Assembly: GCA_035610835.1 (NCBI GenBank) | Contig: CM069457.1 | Span: forward strand, 24,608,658 to 24,672,657 | Origin: Ophiura sarsii | Lineage: Eukaryota; Echinodermata; Ophiuroidea; Amphilepidida; Ophiuridae | Reading direction: 5' to 3' | DNA length: 64,000 nt | The notes under the pieces: model-generated | What the model was told of the DNA's origin: nothing | Databases searched by the model: none | Seen by the model: the letters and a program-made list of their open reading frames with translations, nothing else | In this document: positions 35,681-47,883 of the stretch, piece after piece | Layout of the letters: the number at the start of each line of letters is the position of its first letter | Numbering within the stretch: the stretch's first letter is position 1 | Made by a program: the position numbers and the translations under genes

Positions 35681-35774
35681 CTAATCTTGTAGCGGAAGCC
35701 AAACTGTCAGGGTTGCCACCTTCTTCTCGCCTGCTTCGTTGAATGTGATCTGCTTAGACTCTACAAAGGTCAAC
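35681..35774 (-). CDS. OvoA: OvoA (ovothiol synthase), final exon
   Basis: The last exon on the - strand encodes LTFVESKQITFNEAGEKK then VATLTVWLPLQD and a TAG stop (35681-35683). The LTVW near the end matches the conserved C-terminus of OvoA-type methyltransferase domains. The acceptor AG lies at 35775-35776. The first base completes a tryptophan codon begun by the last two bases of the exon at 36124-36229, which fixes the donor of that exon. A minisatellite follows downstream. The join is inferred from phase and from weak similarity, so this exon is less certain than the FGE and SAM-motif exons. Confidence 0.7.
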
Positions 35775-36123
35775 CTGGAAGGAGTCGGAAGAAACGCAAA
35801 GTAAAAACGAACTGAAAGTTAGCGGCATGTAGGTTGATATTGAGCTGTCATATTGGTTGGTCACATATCATAACGTAACGATTATATTTTACGGTAGGGT
35901 ACACAAATGTACAACCCGGGGCGTTGCTACATACATAAGCTAAGCGACACTTTGTCTGCTAAGGGTGGCCCAGGGACTGTACACTTTAGAACAAAATTTG
36001 GAACATGTACGAATGTACCGGGGACGTCACATTTGCAATTTTTATGTCCTGGCCTTAGTCGCTGGGCTTGCAATTGATAAGTGCATAATGATATTGATTT
36101 CTATGCAATGAACAGTATATTAC

Positions 36124-36229
36124 CAGTTGCTAACCGACGGCAATATGTCCTTCTCAGTCCAGTCTTTAGTGCACAGAATGATGACTAAGCCTGTTGGTAC
36201 CAGAACCTCACCAAGCCTCAGAAGCCAAG
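36124..36229 (-). CDS. OvoA: OvoA (ovothiol synthase), penultimate exon of methyltransferase domain
   Basis: It encodes WLLRLGEVLVPTGLVII then LCTKDWTEKDILPSVSN. This fits the methyltransferase strand region, where bacterial OvoA has RL-PGG-LV followed by SPYTW; here the second motif is replaced by LCTKDW, so a conserved feature is altered. The acceptor AG is at 36230-36231; the two opening bases complete an alanine codon started at 49044. The donor is GTAATA just below 36124. An alternative donor (GTTAGC) about 11 bases earlier breaks the frame into the last exon, so it was rejected. The intron to the preceding exon is 12.8 kb. Confidence 0.72.
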
Positions 36230-36698
36230 CTGTATTTTATCAAGAGAAATAACGTCACACAACAGCATTAGAAGAATATAATGAATTTATAAATCAAGTG
36301 GAATTACAGGATAGGTCGAAGTCCTAACTAAAAACAAATTAAGGGAAAGTAATGTCAGCCTATGATGAAAAAATGCTACACCTATGACAGAATATACACT
36401 GGTGGAAACCCCACGACTTGAAATGATACAGATAGATGGTGAAATGTGGGAGAGGTAAGTTCAATTTACAGGGGGGGGGGGGGGGGGCTCTGGGTTTTAC
36501 AGAGGTGGCTATGAAGCCAATGTTAAAAATTGTGATGACAGGGTAGTTTTTTTCACAGATAGTTAATGTACATGCGAACATAGCTTGAAACTGCAGCCAC
36601 CACCGCCAATTCCCCATTCCATTATAATTCTAGTTGTTCCAAGTTGTAAAGCTGACCATTTCCCATATTAATAGCTGACCATTTCCCATATTAATTAA
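36230..36698. other. OvoA intron, nothing recognised
   Basis: A 17-base G run lies at 36471-36487. Two copies of AGCTGACCATTTCCCATATT lie at 36651 and 36673. No other signal. Confidence 0.5.
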
Positions 36699-37055
36699 AG
36701 GTAGATGACCCGATCACACTCCGATTTTCAACTTGAAGTTTTCTATTCTACATGAAAGGTCATCCTTAAAAAAGTCGTGTTCCAAAGTTTGAGTTGCATA
36801 GCTCCAATGGTTCTTATTTTAGACGCACAAGATGCTGTGAACTGTACCCATTGAGTTGTACACAAACTATATCGGTGGTATACCACCATTCGCGGTAATT
36901 CGCCGTTATTTCATCGATTTCTCCGTAATTATACCGATTTAGGCCGTCAAATTTCAGTATGATGATGAGAAAAATACGAGCTTTCATATGATATGAAAAT
37001 CTCCGTATGTTTGAAATAATTCTGTGTTACGAAAATGTGATCGGGTCATCTACCT
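36699..37055. mobile_element. TTAA-flanked MITE (AGGT ends), copy 2
   Basis: The ends AGGTAGATGACCCGATCAC and GTGATCGGGTCATCTACCT lie between TTAA at 36695-36698 and 37056-37059. The 18-bp terminal match is perfect, suggesting this copy is younger than that at 22821. Confidence 0.92.
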
Positions 37056-37311
37056 TTAACCAAATGGTTTGAGCTGATTGAAATGGATCTTAACTGCAAT
37101 TAACTGGTTGTTTCAAAACCAGGTAACAACAGTTGAAAAGCTGACCATTTTCCACATCAGACCAACTGGTGTAAAATAAACTGCTCAAGAAAAGTTCGGA
37201 CATTTCTTTTCTTTTTAATAAGATTGAGGTGAAAGGGCAATCCAACTTTTTTGGCCTTAGTCACACATCAACATGTATCAACGCTCGTGTTTTTCGTGAT
37301 ATATTCATATT

Positions 37312-37655
37312 GGCCCGTATTCTCGTACTAAACACGGTTTTAGCTTAGAACCGTGGCTAACTAAACTTGTGTCTAAATCAAACTTGAGTTTCTCTTTGAA
37401 ACGATGTGTTTAACAAATCCCAATTTTTAAACTCCTCAAATCTCATCCCCAGGTGGTTGTGCGTTCAATGTATACAGGTATTCAATTTATTGTGGCCCAG
37501 ATGGGTTACAATAGATATCGATCAAATCCCTCAAATGCATGTGTATGTGTTCAGACTACATGATCTGCACGTCAGCTTGCACCGGACACGGTTGAGTAAT
37601 CATTCAAGGCGTACAAGTGATGCACACATTTAGTTCAACGCGCGGTAAACTACCC
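37312..37655. mobile_element. Partial copy of the GGGCCGTATTCTCG element
   Basis: GGCCCGTATTCTCGTACTAA and ACACGGTTTTAGCTTA match the left part of the element at 3946; the match fades after CCCATGC and the right terminal repeat is missing. Confidence 0.75.
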
Positions 37656-39342
37656 TCATACCCATGCAAAATTAGACACTTTTTTAATTATGTTACAAAC
37701 CATGATCACAGTCAGTGTAAAAACAGTTGAAAAAGAATGTGTAAATAAGAACAAACAGAAAACAATTGATTGAAGGCAGTTAAACGTCGCTGGGTGAATG
37801 CAGTTTCTAGAAATAACTGATAAACAATATAAGAGCAATGCTGACTGTTAGATACTAAAAAAGGTGCAATTGTAAACACAATATATCATAATTATCATTA
37901 GCATAATCAATTATAATAAATATAATACAAATTTGAGACGCACTTCCTGGAGGTACAAATTCATATTTTGTTGTATCATTAAAACAAATTTTTGTGAAGG
38001 GAGTGGGGAAAAGGTGAGCAGTCCCTTAACTGCTCCTACAAATATGTCCCGATCAAAATCTAAGCATGCCTTACATTTTAACTGTGTATAGGTCAATGAC
38101 CCCTAGTGACTCCTTCCTAAACTTTGACCCCGAGGACATGATTGACTTTTTTCTTGTCAAAAAATGTTAAATATTTTCAGAAATGGCTCAAATTTTAAAA
38201 CACCCAGAACGCTGTAAAATAGCAACAACTATCACTGAATGGAGAGGCATAAGGTGGGGTGGCATCAAAACAAACTTCCACCAGGAAGTTGCGTCTTTTT
38301 GTAATTTATATTGAAATAATATATTGCTTACCTCTCATGATAAAAGGATGGATGAAAACATGATTTTTTGGTTTATTTTTGGTTTATTTTTGAGCTTTTG
38401 CTGACAACATATATCTTAGACCCTACACTACTTCTTTACTTCAAATACTTTGTGTTTTGTTTATGCCACACAATGTGTAGATTGAAAAATACAATATCTG
38501 GTATATGCATATTATTTCAAAGCAGGGGCAGTGGTTAAATATGTGATTTATCAAAAAGATTCTTTTCCATGCCTAGTAGAACCAGGCCGTAATGGACAGC
38601 AATTACATGATCGTGTTTAGTCTGTGTTTGTTTTTGTTTTTGTGTGTTTTTAAATTAATAACAATTATTCTGTCAAAAAAGAAAGAAACAATTCAGAGTT
38701 GGGGGGTAAATTAGGGTCGGTAAGGTTACTTCAATACAACAAATTGTTTTGTGTGGCTTAAGTGGGAGATTCAGGCAAAACAATTATTGATTATCCCTAT
38801 TAAGCGCCCAGGGCGGTTAGCAAAGTCATTTATGGTGGGCGCTTATTGAATTACCTTTTTTTCCAACTCATTTATCGTAAACACTGTCGAATTCGGCGAG
38901 GTTGGACTAGCGGAAAACCATGTGCGATCGAAAAGTACAATTTCCATTTTTTAATTCTCTCTGTACCCTACATGATTTCAACAATGCCTATGCTAGTTTG
39001 AATAAATCTGCATAATTTTGTATGAGGCTCTTTCTGGGACAAACTAAACAGGTTTATAATTTTGAAAGTGTTTTAAATGTAATTCAAATGTGAGCTAGAA
39101 GAGGAAATAATATGACAATGTTAAGTTTTAAACGGATAAGATCACTTTGAGTTTGTTTTTTATGACACTACGAAAATATTTAACAAAATCTAAATAATTA
39201 TCATTAGTATTGTGGATACACTATCGCTGCCAGGTGTATAGCATTCTTTTGTCTGTCTGCCTGAAAAAAAATGAACCAGTGCGCCTGTCACTCACAATCC
39301 ATGGGAATTATACGCTAAATGAGATTACAATAAGGAAAAAAA
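37656..39342. other. OvoA intron, nothing recognised
   Basis: AT-rich sequence with no repeats of note. Small - strand frames at 37656-38096 have no motif and no splice support. Confidence 0.5.
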
Positions 39343-39605
39343 AAAAAAAAAGTTGACTTGCCCTTTCAGGGTCAAAGTCAAGGGTCGTATTTTTTTTTTT
39401 TTTGAACATTTTTTTTTTTTTGAACATTTTTGCTGCACAAAAACACGTTTTAAAGATTTTTTTTTTGATTTTTTTTGATTTTTTGATTTTTGTTGATTTT
39501 TTGTATTTTTAAACAAGCAGATACAAGCAGATTTTTTGAAGAAAAAAAAAAATAGCGACCCTAGATTTCCGAAAATTCGGGTCGGTCGGAAAGGGCAAGT
39601 CAACT
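39343..39605. mobile_element. Inverted-repeat element with AGTTGACTTGCCCTTTC ends
   Basis: Long A runs next to AGTTGACTTGCCCTTTC on the left are mirrored by GGAAAGGGCAAGTCAACT and T-rich sequence on the right. The interior is low-complexity, mostly T runs. GGGTCGGTCGG is shared with the hairpin at 1166. Confidence 0.75.
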
Positions 39606-39778
39606 CTTTTCTTTTTTTTGCCTAATAACAACACAACAAAGTATAGAGAGAGAAGTAATATATGGGTCTAAGGTATGTCGAACCCCTAAGAGAATAAAAC
39701 AGCTGACTTGTGTCGTAGCACTTCCAGGTATCATCAAAATATGACCCAACCAATTGGACAGTGTGGCAATCAATGTAT

Positions 39779-40033
39779 CGTTGCGGTTCCGTCAAAACCT
39801 CATCGCTATCCGGCCCTTCAGCATGCATAAAGAAATGCTTCCTATGAGTAAACTTTGGTCAGTCTCCTCTAAACATATTCAAGGGCCAAAACACATCCAA
39901 CAAAACCTTGTAAGTACTTTTGTCCTTGAACATGTATAAAGCAACACTTTCTATGCGTAACCGTTGGGCAGTTTTACTTTACACATGCTGAAGGGCCGGA
40001 AAAACATACCGAGGTTTGGACAGAACAGTGACG
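39779..40033. mobile_element. Inverted-repeat element related to 19741-19992
   Basis: GTCAAAACCTCATCG and CGAGGTTTGGAC form the outer arms, with GGCCCTTCAGCATG and ATGCTGAAGGGCCGG inside. It is flanked by direct repeats of TAGCACTTCCAGGTATCA (39716 and, variant, 40042). Confidence 0.7.
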
Positions 40034-42331
40034 ATATGTCATAGCACTTCCTGGTATCACCATTTAATGACCAGTGCAGCAATCACTACATTAATTCTCC
40101 TGACAGGTAGAGGTGTATTACAAAAGCTCAAATCATCGGTTATTCTTTATGTTTATTTCATTATGTTTATTGTACTGCAGGATTGCAATACTCTCAATCC
40201 AATCAGATCAGCCCAATCGATGTGCTGTTGAGTTGCCATGGCGATTTTTAAGTCTCCGGATCTTGCCAGACGATCACGCAATAACTACATGCATATTTAT
40301 GATCTAGGCTTTCTTACCTATTGAATTATAAATTTCCCCTATGATACAGGGTGTTCCGAAAGTTTCAAGACCTCTGTAAAGCTTTATATACTTCTGTTCT
40401 GTTTCATATGTTGATACAATTAAAATAATTTGCTATATTGAACTGAAAACAAATTTGACAGCTATCGCAATGCTCAATTGGTTTAAATTTCCACCAATCA
40501 ATAAATATGCCACCTAAAATTAGATCATTTATTTTAAAATCGATCTAGCAAAGAGCCCTGTGTTTCCATGGTTACTTGAGTGACATCTGACAAGATCAAG
40601 GAGTAATGTTTTATTTGAGTACAGCTGTCTGGAAAGGAAACAACACAAAATTTGACCCTCACGATGTGCCAAATTTGATCAATGAATTATTTGATATGAA
40701 TGTTTAAATGCGACTTCATACGGCCAAGTAAAATAAAAATCATGCTTAGCAACCCATCTGCCTTCTTTTTTAAAGATTTAGCAATTTTGTTTTTAATTTT
40801 GTAAAATTCATGTTTTGTTTTTTTTAAAGATGTTCCAAAGCTGATATTTAGCCTATGACCTTACAGTGATGTAAGAAGTTCTTTAGGAGAGTTATGGAGA
40901 CCATATCTCAAAACAAAACAAAAAAATACAAAAGGCCTCCCTCCTTTTCCCCCGATATTGTTCTAGTGGCATCTGGCCATCAAACACTGGGTCGAACATT
41001 GTCAAATACTGGGCTAAATAAATACTGGAATTTTTATCATTTTTCTAAAAAAAAATAAACAATGAAAAGCCCCTCTTCTCCTCCCTAATTTTTCAAAACA
41101 CCGACGCTTAACATGTTTATAATTTTACTTGACCGTAAATAAGATTAACACAAGTTCACCGATGTACAGATTAGCTTTTGGAGAGAAATTGTACACGAGG
41201 GCATACTTAGTACTTATTTTGAAATCGTCATCAAATTTCATCATTGAAATGCATTCTTAAAAATTCGATCTATGCTGACATTTTTATGACTGTCATTTCC
41301 TTCAACACTTTTCATATGGCAATACGTAAAGACCTTAATACGTAAAGACCTTTAATTGCGCTTTCCTGCCATTAAGGGGTAAACATAGATATCGCATAAT
41401 GATTTTTGTTACGCGATATCATGAAAGGCATTAACAGCTGTACTCATTAGAGACTATGCTAGTTTAGGTATTATTGTTTAGACTTGCGGGGTTGTGGGCT
41501 ATAAGTCACATACGTCTGCAGAGAAAGAAAACAAAACAAGAAATAGTGAGATTAATAAGACACAGCAAACACAAGCCGTTTCATCCAATCGGGAAGCAGT
41601 ACGGTTAATAAGACACAGCAAACACAAGCCGTTTCATCCAATCAGGAAGCAGTACGGTGGTTCGCATCTAAAATCAATTCAAATATTTAATTAATGTCAA
41701 GTTTGGGTTCTATATACCAATGAGTAAACCACTCACAAGTTAGTCTAGTGCAAAAACTTCTATATTGAATGAGTTACGTTGGGCGACCAGTGTTGTCACA
41801 AGCCAATTTTAATTTTACTGACGGCGAGGCAGTATAATGATTTTATCAACAAATTGTAAAAAAAAATTAAAAATTAGAGTGCTGTTTTTTTTACCCTGTG
41901 GGCTACCCTTCCTCTTTTTGGAGGATTAAAATCGCTACCCTGGCACTGACAGCCTAGCCTGGTCTAGCGGTTACGACATTTGCTTTCAAACCGAAAGGTC
42001 CTGGGTTCAATCCCAGAATCATCAGATTTGAAGTTAAACCTTTGCTTTCAATACTCAAATGGGAACAGAGTTTCCAAGTTTGAAGATTTAGCGACTAGGC
42101 TAATTTGTGATATAGCTTACTCATAGGTTATTGGTAATTACCAAAGTTTGGTATATACAGCGTGTCCCAAAAAACTGGGTCCAAAAATGTATAAATTTAG
42201 GAATATAGACAAGGTGACGGCTATGTTTAAACACAAAAGCAACGATCGAAGGAACTGGACTGTCGATTCATGCTTAAGGGAACAGCATATGACCACAACA
42301 CTGTCCACTATGCCATATTATGCCCTTTATA
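40034..42331. other. OvoA intron with minor repeats
   Basis: CAGGGTGTTCCGAAAGTTTC at 40348 looks like a lone transposon end. A tandem duplication of about 53 bp lies at 41552-41658 (CACAGCAAACACAAGCCG twice). CAGCGTGTCCCAAAAAACTG at 42159 begins another transposon end whose partner may be TTTGTTTGGGACAGGC at 44511. No gene other than the tRNA-like segment is seen. Confidence 0.5.
41953..42025 (+). repeat. tRNA-like sequence (SINE head or pseudo-tRNA)
   Basis: GCCTGGTCTAGCGGTTACGA resembles a box A region and GGGTTCAATCCCAG a box B region of a tRNA gene, correctly ordered and spaced. The T arm is one base short and no clean acceptor stem is seen, so a functional tRNA is unlikely. Confidence 0.55.
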
Positions 42332-42974
42332 TACACCTAGCACATAAAGTCCCTGCTCAGGTGCTTTGAGGTTGACTAATTCAAAATATATAATCGGTAC
42401 CAAAAATCTGAGATATACATTAAATGAGCAAATTTCTTCTCCGCAGTTTGATACCTCATTCAACAAAATCGAATGGATACTTTTAAAGTTATGTCGATTT
42501 CAATGACCGCGGATGCAACAGAAAAGTGGCACTAGGTATAGGAAATCATTGATTTGTGTGTGATTTACCATAGACGGTAAAAATCAATGTTTTACCCGTC
42601 TATGGATTTACGCACTGAAAAACTCACAGCTTATCAGCTAAGACTTGTATGTATTCTTCACAGCCAGATACACCCTTTGTCCCGCACATTGCGGTTATCA
42701 CTAAAGACCCATTCATCAGTCACGTTCAGATAGCACACAGTTATCACACACAAATCAATGATTCCTATACCTAGTGCCACTTTTCTGTTTCATCCGCGGT
42801 CATTGAAATCGACATAACTTTAAAAGTATCCATTCGATTTTGTTGAATGAGGTATCAAACTGCGGAGAAGAAATTTGCTCATTTAATGTATATCTCAGAT
42901 TTTTGGTACCGATTATATATTTTGAATTAGTCAACCTCAAAGCACCTGAGCAGGGACTTTATGTGCTAGGTGTA
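42332..42974. mobile_element. Long palindromic (foldback) element, about 240-bp arms
   Basis: The arms start TACACCTAGCACATAAAGTC and end with its inverse GTGCTAGGTGTA, and stay almost identical for about 240 bp, including CTCAGGTGCTTTGAGGTTGA and its mirror. The loop holds another hairpin, CCATAGACGGTAAAA with TTTTACCCGTCTATGG. Non-coding. Confidence 0.93.
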
Positions 42975-43278
42975 GATAGCATTGGTGGAAGTTTTAAAAG
43001 CATGGGTCCCAAACAAAACAGGATGCGCGCACCTACTGTCGGGCAAAGAACAATGACAAATGTTTGGTATGACATCACCTGTCACCCCATCTATATACCT
43101 CAGGTGAATCTATGAAATTATGAGACAAAAACATGGAAAACTTGATGAGATATACGCAATGACGTGAAAGCGGGTTACAAATCCTCAGCCCATATTTGGC
43201 TGGAAAATCAGCCATCAATTCAAAAGATAAACTTTGACTTTGGTTAGAGCTAGCAAACAGATATTGTCAAAGCATGGG

Positions 43279-43690
43279 TTAAGGAGGGTGTGGACTCTCA
43301 GGTACAGCCTCCGTAAAACTGCCGTAACAGTTTTTTGAGTTATAGCCCAAGAATAATTTTGTCGGTAAAAAAATCACGTTTTTTGGCACTTTTTGGTCTG
43401 TAACTCAAAAATAAAAAAAGATGTTCAAAAAATAAAAACGCTCCTGGGGAATGTTATCAGGATTATCATAAAACTAGTATGACAAAATTTAATAAAATAT
43501 ATTTTGAGTTATCTTTTCCAAACCTAAAATAGGTCAAAAAACATGTTTTTTATAATTTTTTCCAAAATGGTCAATTTCATTATCATTGGATTCATTGAAC
43601 CCTTTTCTGCAAAAATATGTATACGTTTATAAAGATTGAAGTTACGGCAGTTTTACAGAGACTGTACCTGAGAGTCCACAGCCCCCTTAA
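43279..43690. mobile_element. TTAA-bounded inverted-repeat element, copy 1
   Basis: TTAAGGAGGGTGTGGACTCT at the left is mirrored by AGAGTCCACAGCCCCCTTAA at the right, with GTACAGCCTCCGTAAAAC inside. The interior is the left half of the palindrome in the copy at 52573-53210. Confidence 0.88.
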
Positions 43691-44596
43691 AAGACAGGTA
43701 GAACAATTGCTTAACTCAAATAAAACAATAAGCTAAGGCAACATTTTCTTCTTAGTTGTGTTGCCCTCAGATCCGACCCCTAAAATCCCAAAAATCAGGG
43801 TCACATTTTTTGTCTTCCTTTATTTAAGATTTAAATTTTACCCAATTTGACAAAATAGTACTATTTTCTACTTGAAATGATTAAGTTTCCTTGAATAGAT
43901 TGCTTAATTTTAACAAAATAGTACTAATTTCTACTTGAAATTATTAAGTTTCCTTGAATAGATTGCTTTTAAACTATTATCATATAGAAACCTTAGTCAA
44001 ATAGCCATTTACCAATTTTTCTTGTCATGAACCACAGTCGGTCAGCAATATTTGTCCAGAAAGAAGGAAAATGGACTGACCAACCCGACTTCAGGATTTT
44101 TCTGCACATAAGTGCAACACAACAAAACAAATTTGATGGCCTAACAAAAATCATTAATTTGATTGATCTTTACTGATTTATTTGAGCATTTTCAGAGTCT
44201 TTCTACAGAATACACTCTCTATCCAAAAGCCGGATGGAAAATGCACTTCATGGGTGTGTCTTTTAAATTAGAGTGAAACCTTGTTTATAACACAAAGTTG
44301 CTTGGGCCTCACATTTTAGTTTGTGTTAACAGAAATTTGTGTTATCAGGTTAAATAATAATGTAAAATATATAAGCTTGGGACTTGTGTGTTATGAGGAA
44401 TTTTGTGTTAACAGACTTTGTGTTAACCAGGTTTCACTGTAACATTGGGAAAGGGTTTCCGACACGCCTCACATCAGCACAGTATATCTCAAAGAATTTT
44501 TTGGACCCATTTTGTTTGGGACAGGCTATATAAAACAAACAGAAAAGTTGTTGGGTTGTTTCTCATGATTTGATTAAAAGTCTATAGTTTATTTAA
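43691..44596. repeat. OvoA intron: short direct duplication and small TIR element
   Basis: At about 43857-43985 a segment of about 65 bp is repeated (TTAAGTTTCCTTGAATAGAT twice). At 44273-44437 GTGAAACCTTGTTTATAACA and its inverse ending GGTTTCAC bound a small inverted-repeat element. Confidence 0.6.
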
Positions 44597-45088
44597 GAGA
44601 CGGTGAGGTAACCGCGCATCATTCACTAATTGCAGTCCTAAACAAACGCGCCTACCCGTACCGCTGGCATATACACTCTACTCACGCGTAGAAAGGCGGG
44701 AGAGACATAAGCGTGCGTAAATGTTGCGCCTGTATAGATGAGGTGACCGTTGTTTACATTTATGACGCCCTCTGTTGATTTGAGACAAAACTAACCGGGC
44801 AAGATTCCTATAGTTTACATAGGCCAGATCAGGTTTTCTAACTAGATTGTGGTGTTACAGCAAATTGTTATCAAAACTGTCTTTAAACTTGCTTAGGAAA
44901 GCTATAAGCTATCGAATTTCACAAAAAGAATTAAAAATAAATGAGTTTTACAATTCATTAGAAAGAAATTTCATGTTGTCTTCATTAACTTTACTGTATA
45001 TTCTGCCCGGAGAGAATCAAGAGAGGGTGTCCCATTTGTAAATACATGACGTCACCGGTCACACCATCTATAGTTACGTCACCGTCTC
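44597..45088. mobile_element. Inverted-repeat element with GAGACGGTGA ends
   Basis: GAGACGGTGAGGTAAC at the left and GTTACGTCACCGTCTC at the right form the termini. The interior shares the GCGTGCGTAAA and TGCGCCTGT phrases with the element at 18221-18645. A short + strand frame within it has no support. Confidence 0.72.
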
Positions 45089-45118
45089 GTAATGGGCAAA
45101 TAGACTACAGAACAATTC

Positions 45119-45366
45119 GAGGGTTTAGTGCAGCAAAGGGCTATCTGCATTTTTGGCCAAAATAAGATTTTGGTATCAAAATGATCCGCACAAGATCAGG
45201 AACCTAATTATAAGAAAATAGTAAATTCACCTAATCAAAAAGGTGTGAATAGCATTTCTTTTAACTTGTCAAAACCAATAGGTGTCAATGATGGGTACAA
45301 ATCTTGAATTCACTTTTTCTCAAAATGACCGAAATGCAGATAGCTCTTTGTTGCACTAAACCTTGG
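45119..45366. mobile_element. MITE with GAGGGTTTAGTGCA ends, copy 2
   Basis: Same family and orientation as 30266-30487, with TTTTGGTATCAAAATGATCC shared; the right terminus is slightly eroded (ACTAAACCTTGG). Confidence 0.85.
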
Positions 45367-46864
45367 AGTTGTTGTTGGTGTTTTTGTTTTCTTTAACCAA
45401 AACAATAACAAATCAGAGATTTTTAAAAATAATGTTCTAGTGGAAAGCAGTAACATATTCTTAGCACCGTGTTTCTAACAAGTTATAAGACAAATTCATT
45501 TGAAGACATAATTATATAAAAAGTTTCCAGAAATTCATGCGAGCAAAATGTTTCCTATTTTAATTATCCATAAAGCGGTTCACGCGAAAACACTGTACTA
45601 CAGGCCAGACCGACTTTTTGTTCATTAAAAAATGACATTTTTGAAAAATTGCAAAATTCACACACAATATCACGATAATTGTGAAAAGGAAACCTGAAGC
45701 CATGAGATAAAATTGCATTTACATCATACAAATTGAATGGATTATTAATCAAAGTGTATAGTTATAAAAGCTATTCTGTTGAACTGTAGATTATTGATAC
45801 TGCATTTTGCTTGGCTAATTTTATTAACATATAAAATATAGTGCAAATTTTGCTTGAACAATTTTTACAAATAGTGAAGTTTGATTCTAAGTATCTCCAT
45901 GGCAAGCCAAAGATTAAAGTGACATTTACCGCATGAATTAGTACCAAGTATTTCAGTAATTAATACAGGTAACCGGGACACAATGACTATTGTGTATCAA
46001 TCGATGGCAACATTTTCCTATTTAATAGCAAACGTTACACCACATTATCTTACTTTGTACGGCATTTTCAAGTTTCTTTCTTCTTCTTGGTAATTTAATA
46101 ATATTTTCTTTCTTTTTTGTAATTTCCGAAAGTGTAATTTCAAAAAGAAGTTCTTTATTTTTCCAAGTATAAAATTTTCAAACACCAAAAATGTCCCCCT
46201 GATATAAAGCAATAAGAATAACCTGTCAAAGAGTTTTATACTTCAAAAGGGTGGTTTTTTTCTTCGTGTCTATTCAGTGACAGTTATCTAATGCAGAAAA
46301 TTATGTCCTTGAACAACACAACAGGCAGCAGTATAGCATTTGGCCTTGAGGTGTGTGTTCTTTTGTATAGTCCATATGTGACTGGTCATATCAAAAGGGG
46401 CAGTATCTAAAGAAATTGAGGTAGTTAAGCATGAAAACACAAACAAATAAAAAGGTATTTCAATCTAATATTTCACTTAGTGTCAAACCATTTGGAGAGG
46501 TATTCAGTTTAGCGAATTTTGTAAGGTATTTAATTTAGCTAATTTCGCGAGGACCTTAAATTCGCAAAATTAAATCCCTGTAAAAAAACACATAATAAAA
46601 CGCTTAAAATCAGAGTAGCATTTTGGAATCGCTAAAATTAAATCCTCACTAAAATGTTGGCTTTTGGCAATTCGTAAATTAAAGTACCGGCCCATACACA
46701 TATTCTAAGTGTTATCAGTCAAATCTAAATGCATTGACCAAATTTATCAAGAGGGGCATCATTACAAGGCTTACAAGATACCCTTTTGCATGGAAATAAC
46801 AAATCTCAATTTTCATATTTAAATAACAGGATTAAATTCCTTTTTTGTGACTGGTCAGATATAT
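45367..46864. other. OvoA intron, nothing but a degraded MITE
   Basis: AT-rich. At about 46490-46690 blocks such as AATTTCGCGAGG and TTCGCAAAATTAAATCC belong to the widespread degraded CGCGAAAATAA-type family. Confidence 0.5.
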
Positions 46865-47120
46865 CAAAATAAAATTGCTGGTTCCCTGCATCAATGGGTT
46901 CCACCCAACTTATCTATAGATGCAGGTACACACTAATTTCCACTTAAAGCTGATTTGCTGGCATAAAAGGCATATATATTTATGATTGACGAAAAATAGA
47001 TCCACAAATAAATTCGATCAAGCCAGCTTCACGCTTGGAATGATAACAAATTCGAACCCTGTATCTGCACCTATGGATGAGTTGGCCCGGGGATCCAGGG
47101 TGCAGGGAACCAGCATACAT
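46865..47120. mobile_element. Inverted-repeat element, second copy of the 26162 family
   Basis: TTGCTGGTTCCCTGCATC and GTGCAGGGAACCAGCATAC form the arms; the inner blocks CTGATTTGCTGGCAT and TCGATCAAGCCAGCTTCACG match 26510-26590 in inverse. Confidence 0.82.
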
Positions 47121-47332
47121 GTTGTCTTGCATTTTTAGACAATTCTCTTAGTGTGGTGGTGACGATCTAATTTTTAGGACCCTTATGCAATAAAACCCCT
47201 ATGTTCAACAGGCAAACGGACCTCTCCAGGTTGGATAGGTTGATCAGGTCTCTTTTTTTAAAACTTAAGACTCACAACAAAGTCTTGGTATACATATTAG
47301 CGCTTGTTCGTCTGGTGGCCATGTAAACATAG

Positions 47333-47396
47333 CCCCTGTGGTCTAGTGGGTAATCCTTTGCAGGGATAGCAAGGAGGGACCGGGTTCAAGACCGTG
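47333..47396 (+). repeat. tRNA-like sequence (SINE head or pseudo-tRNA)
   Basis: CCCTGTGGTCTAGTGGGTAA and GACCGGGTTCAAGACCGTG have the box A/box B order and spacing of a tRNA-derived SINE. The T arm does not pair well. Confidence 0.5.
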
Positions 47397-47883
47397 TATT
47401 TTTTAAATCATATTTTAGTTGCATTCAGCGTTGACATTATATTTTTAAAGTCTTTAAATCTATTTCACACAAGTTTGTCTGAGTCAATGTAAAAATGTTG
47501 CTGGTTTTAGATATAACTTTAAAAAACGTTTGGTTCAGTATTCATTTTGCACATGACATTTTTTTCTCCTCAATTTCTAAACAAATGGGTAGGTCGGGCC
47601 TGTAGAACAGTAATGTTTTTTCGCCGCCTTAGTTAACCATAATATCATATGTGAATAGTTTGATTTCAATCATAACATGTTGGTGCTTCATGCAGACACA
47701 ATAATACAAGTTGCATGGCAATTAGAGACCATCCGTATCTTGGATTAGCTGCTAACAAAAAATGTTTGCATCGCGGTTCAGTCCCACAACCTCCTCATTC
47801 AATACAACCTGGTGAATTACCATCCAATTAGTATAACCTCTACTTGAAATATTAAGGTTGCTTGAAGAAAAAAATTGGCCGTT

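Noticed and set aside
36124..36135. Alternative OvoA donor GTTAGC about 11 bases before the chosen one
   Set aside because: It ends the exon on a codon boundary, but the final exon needs two bases carried over; only the GTAATA donor keeps the frame to LTVW and the stop.
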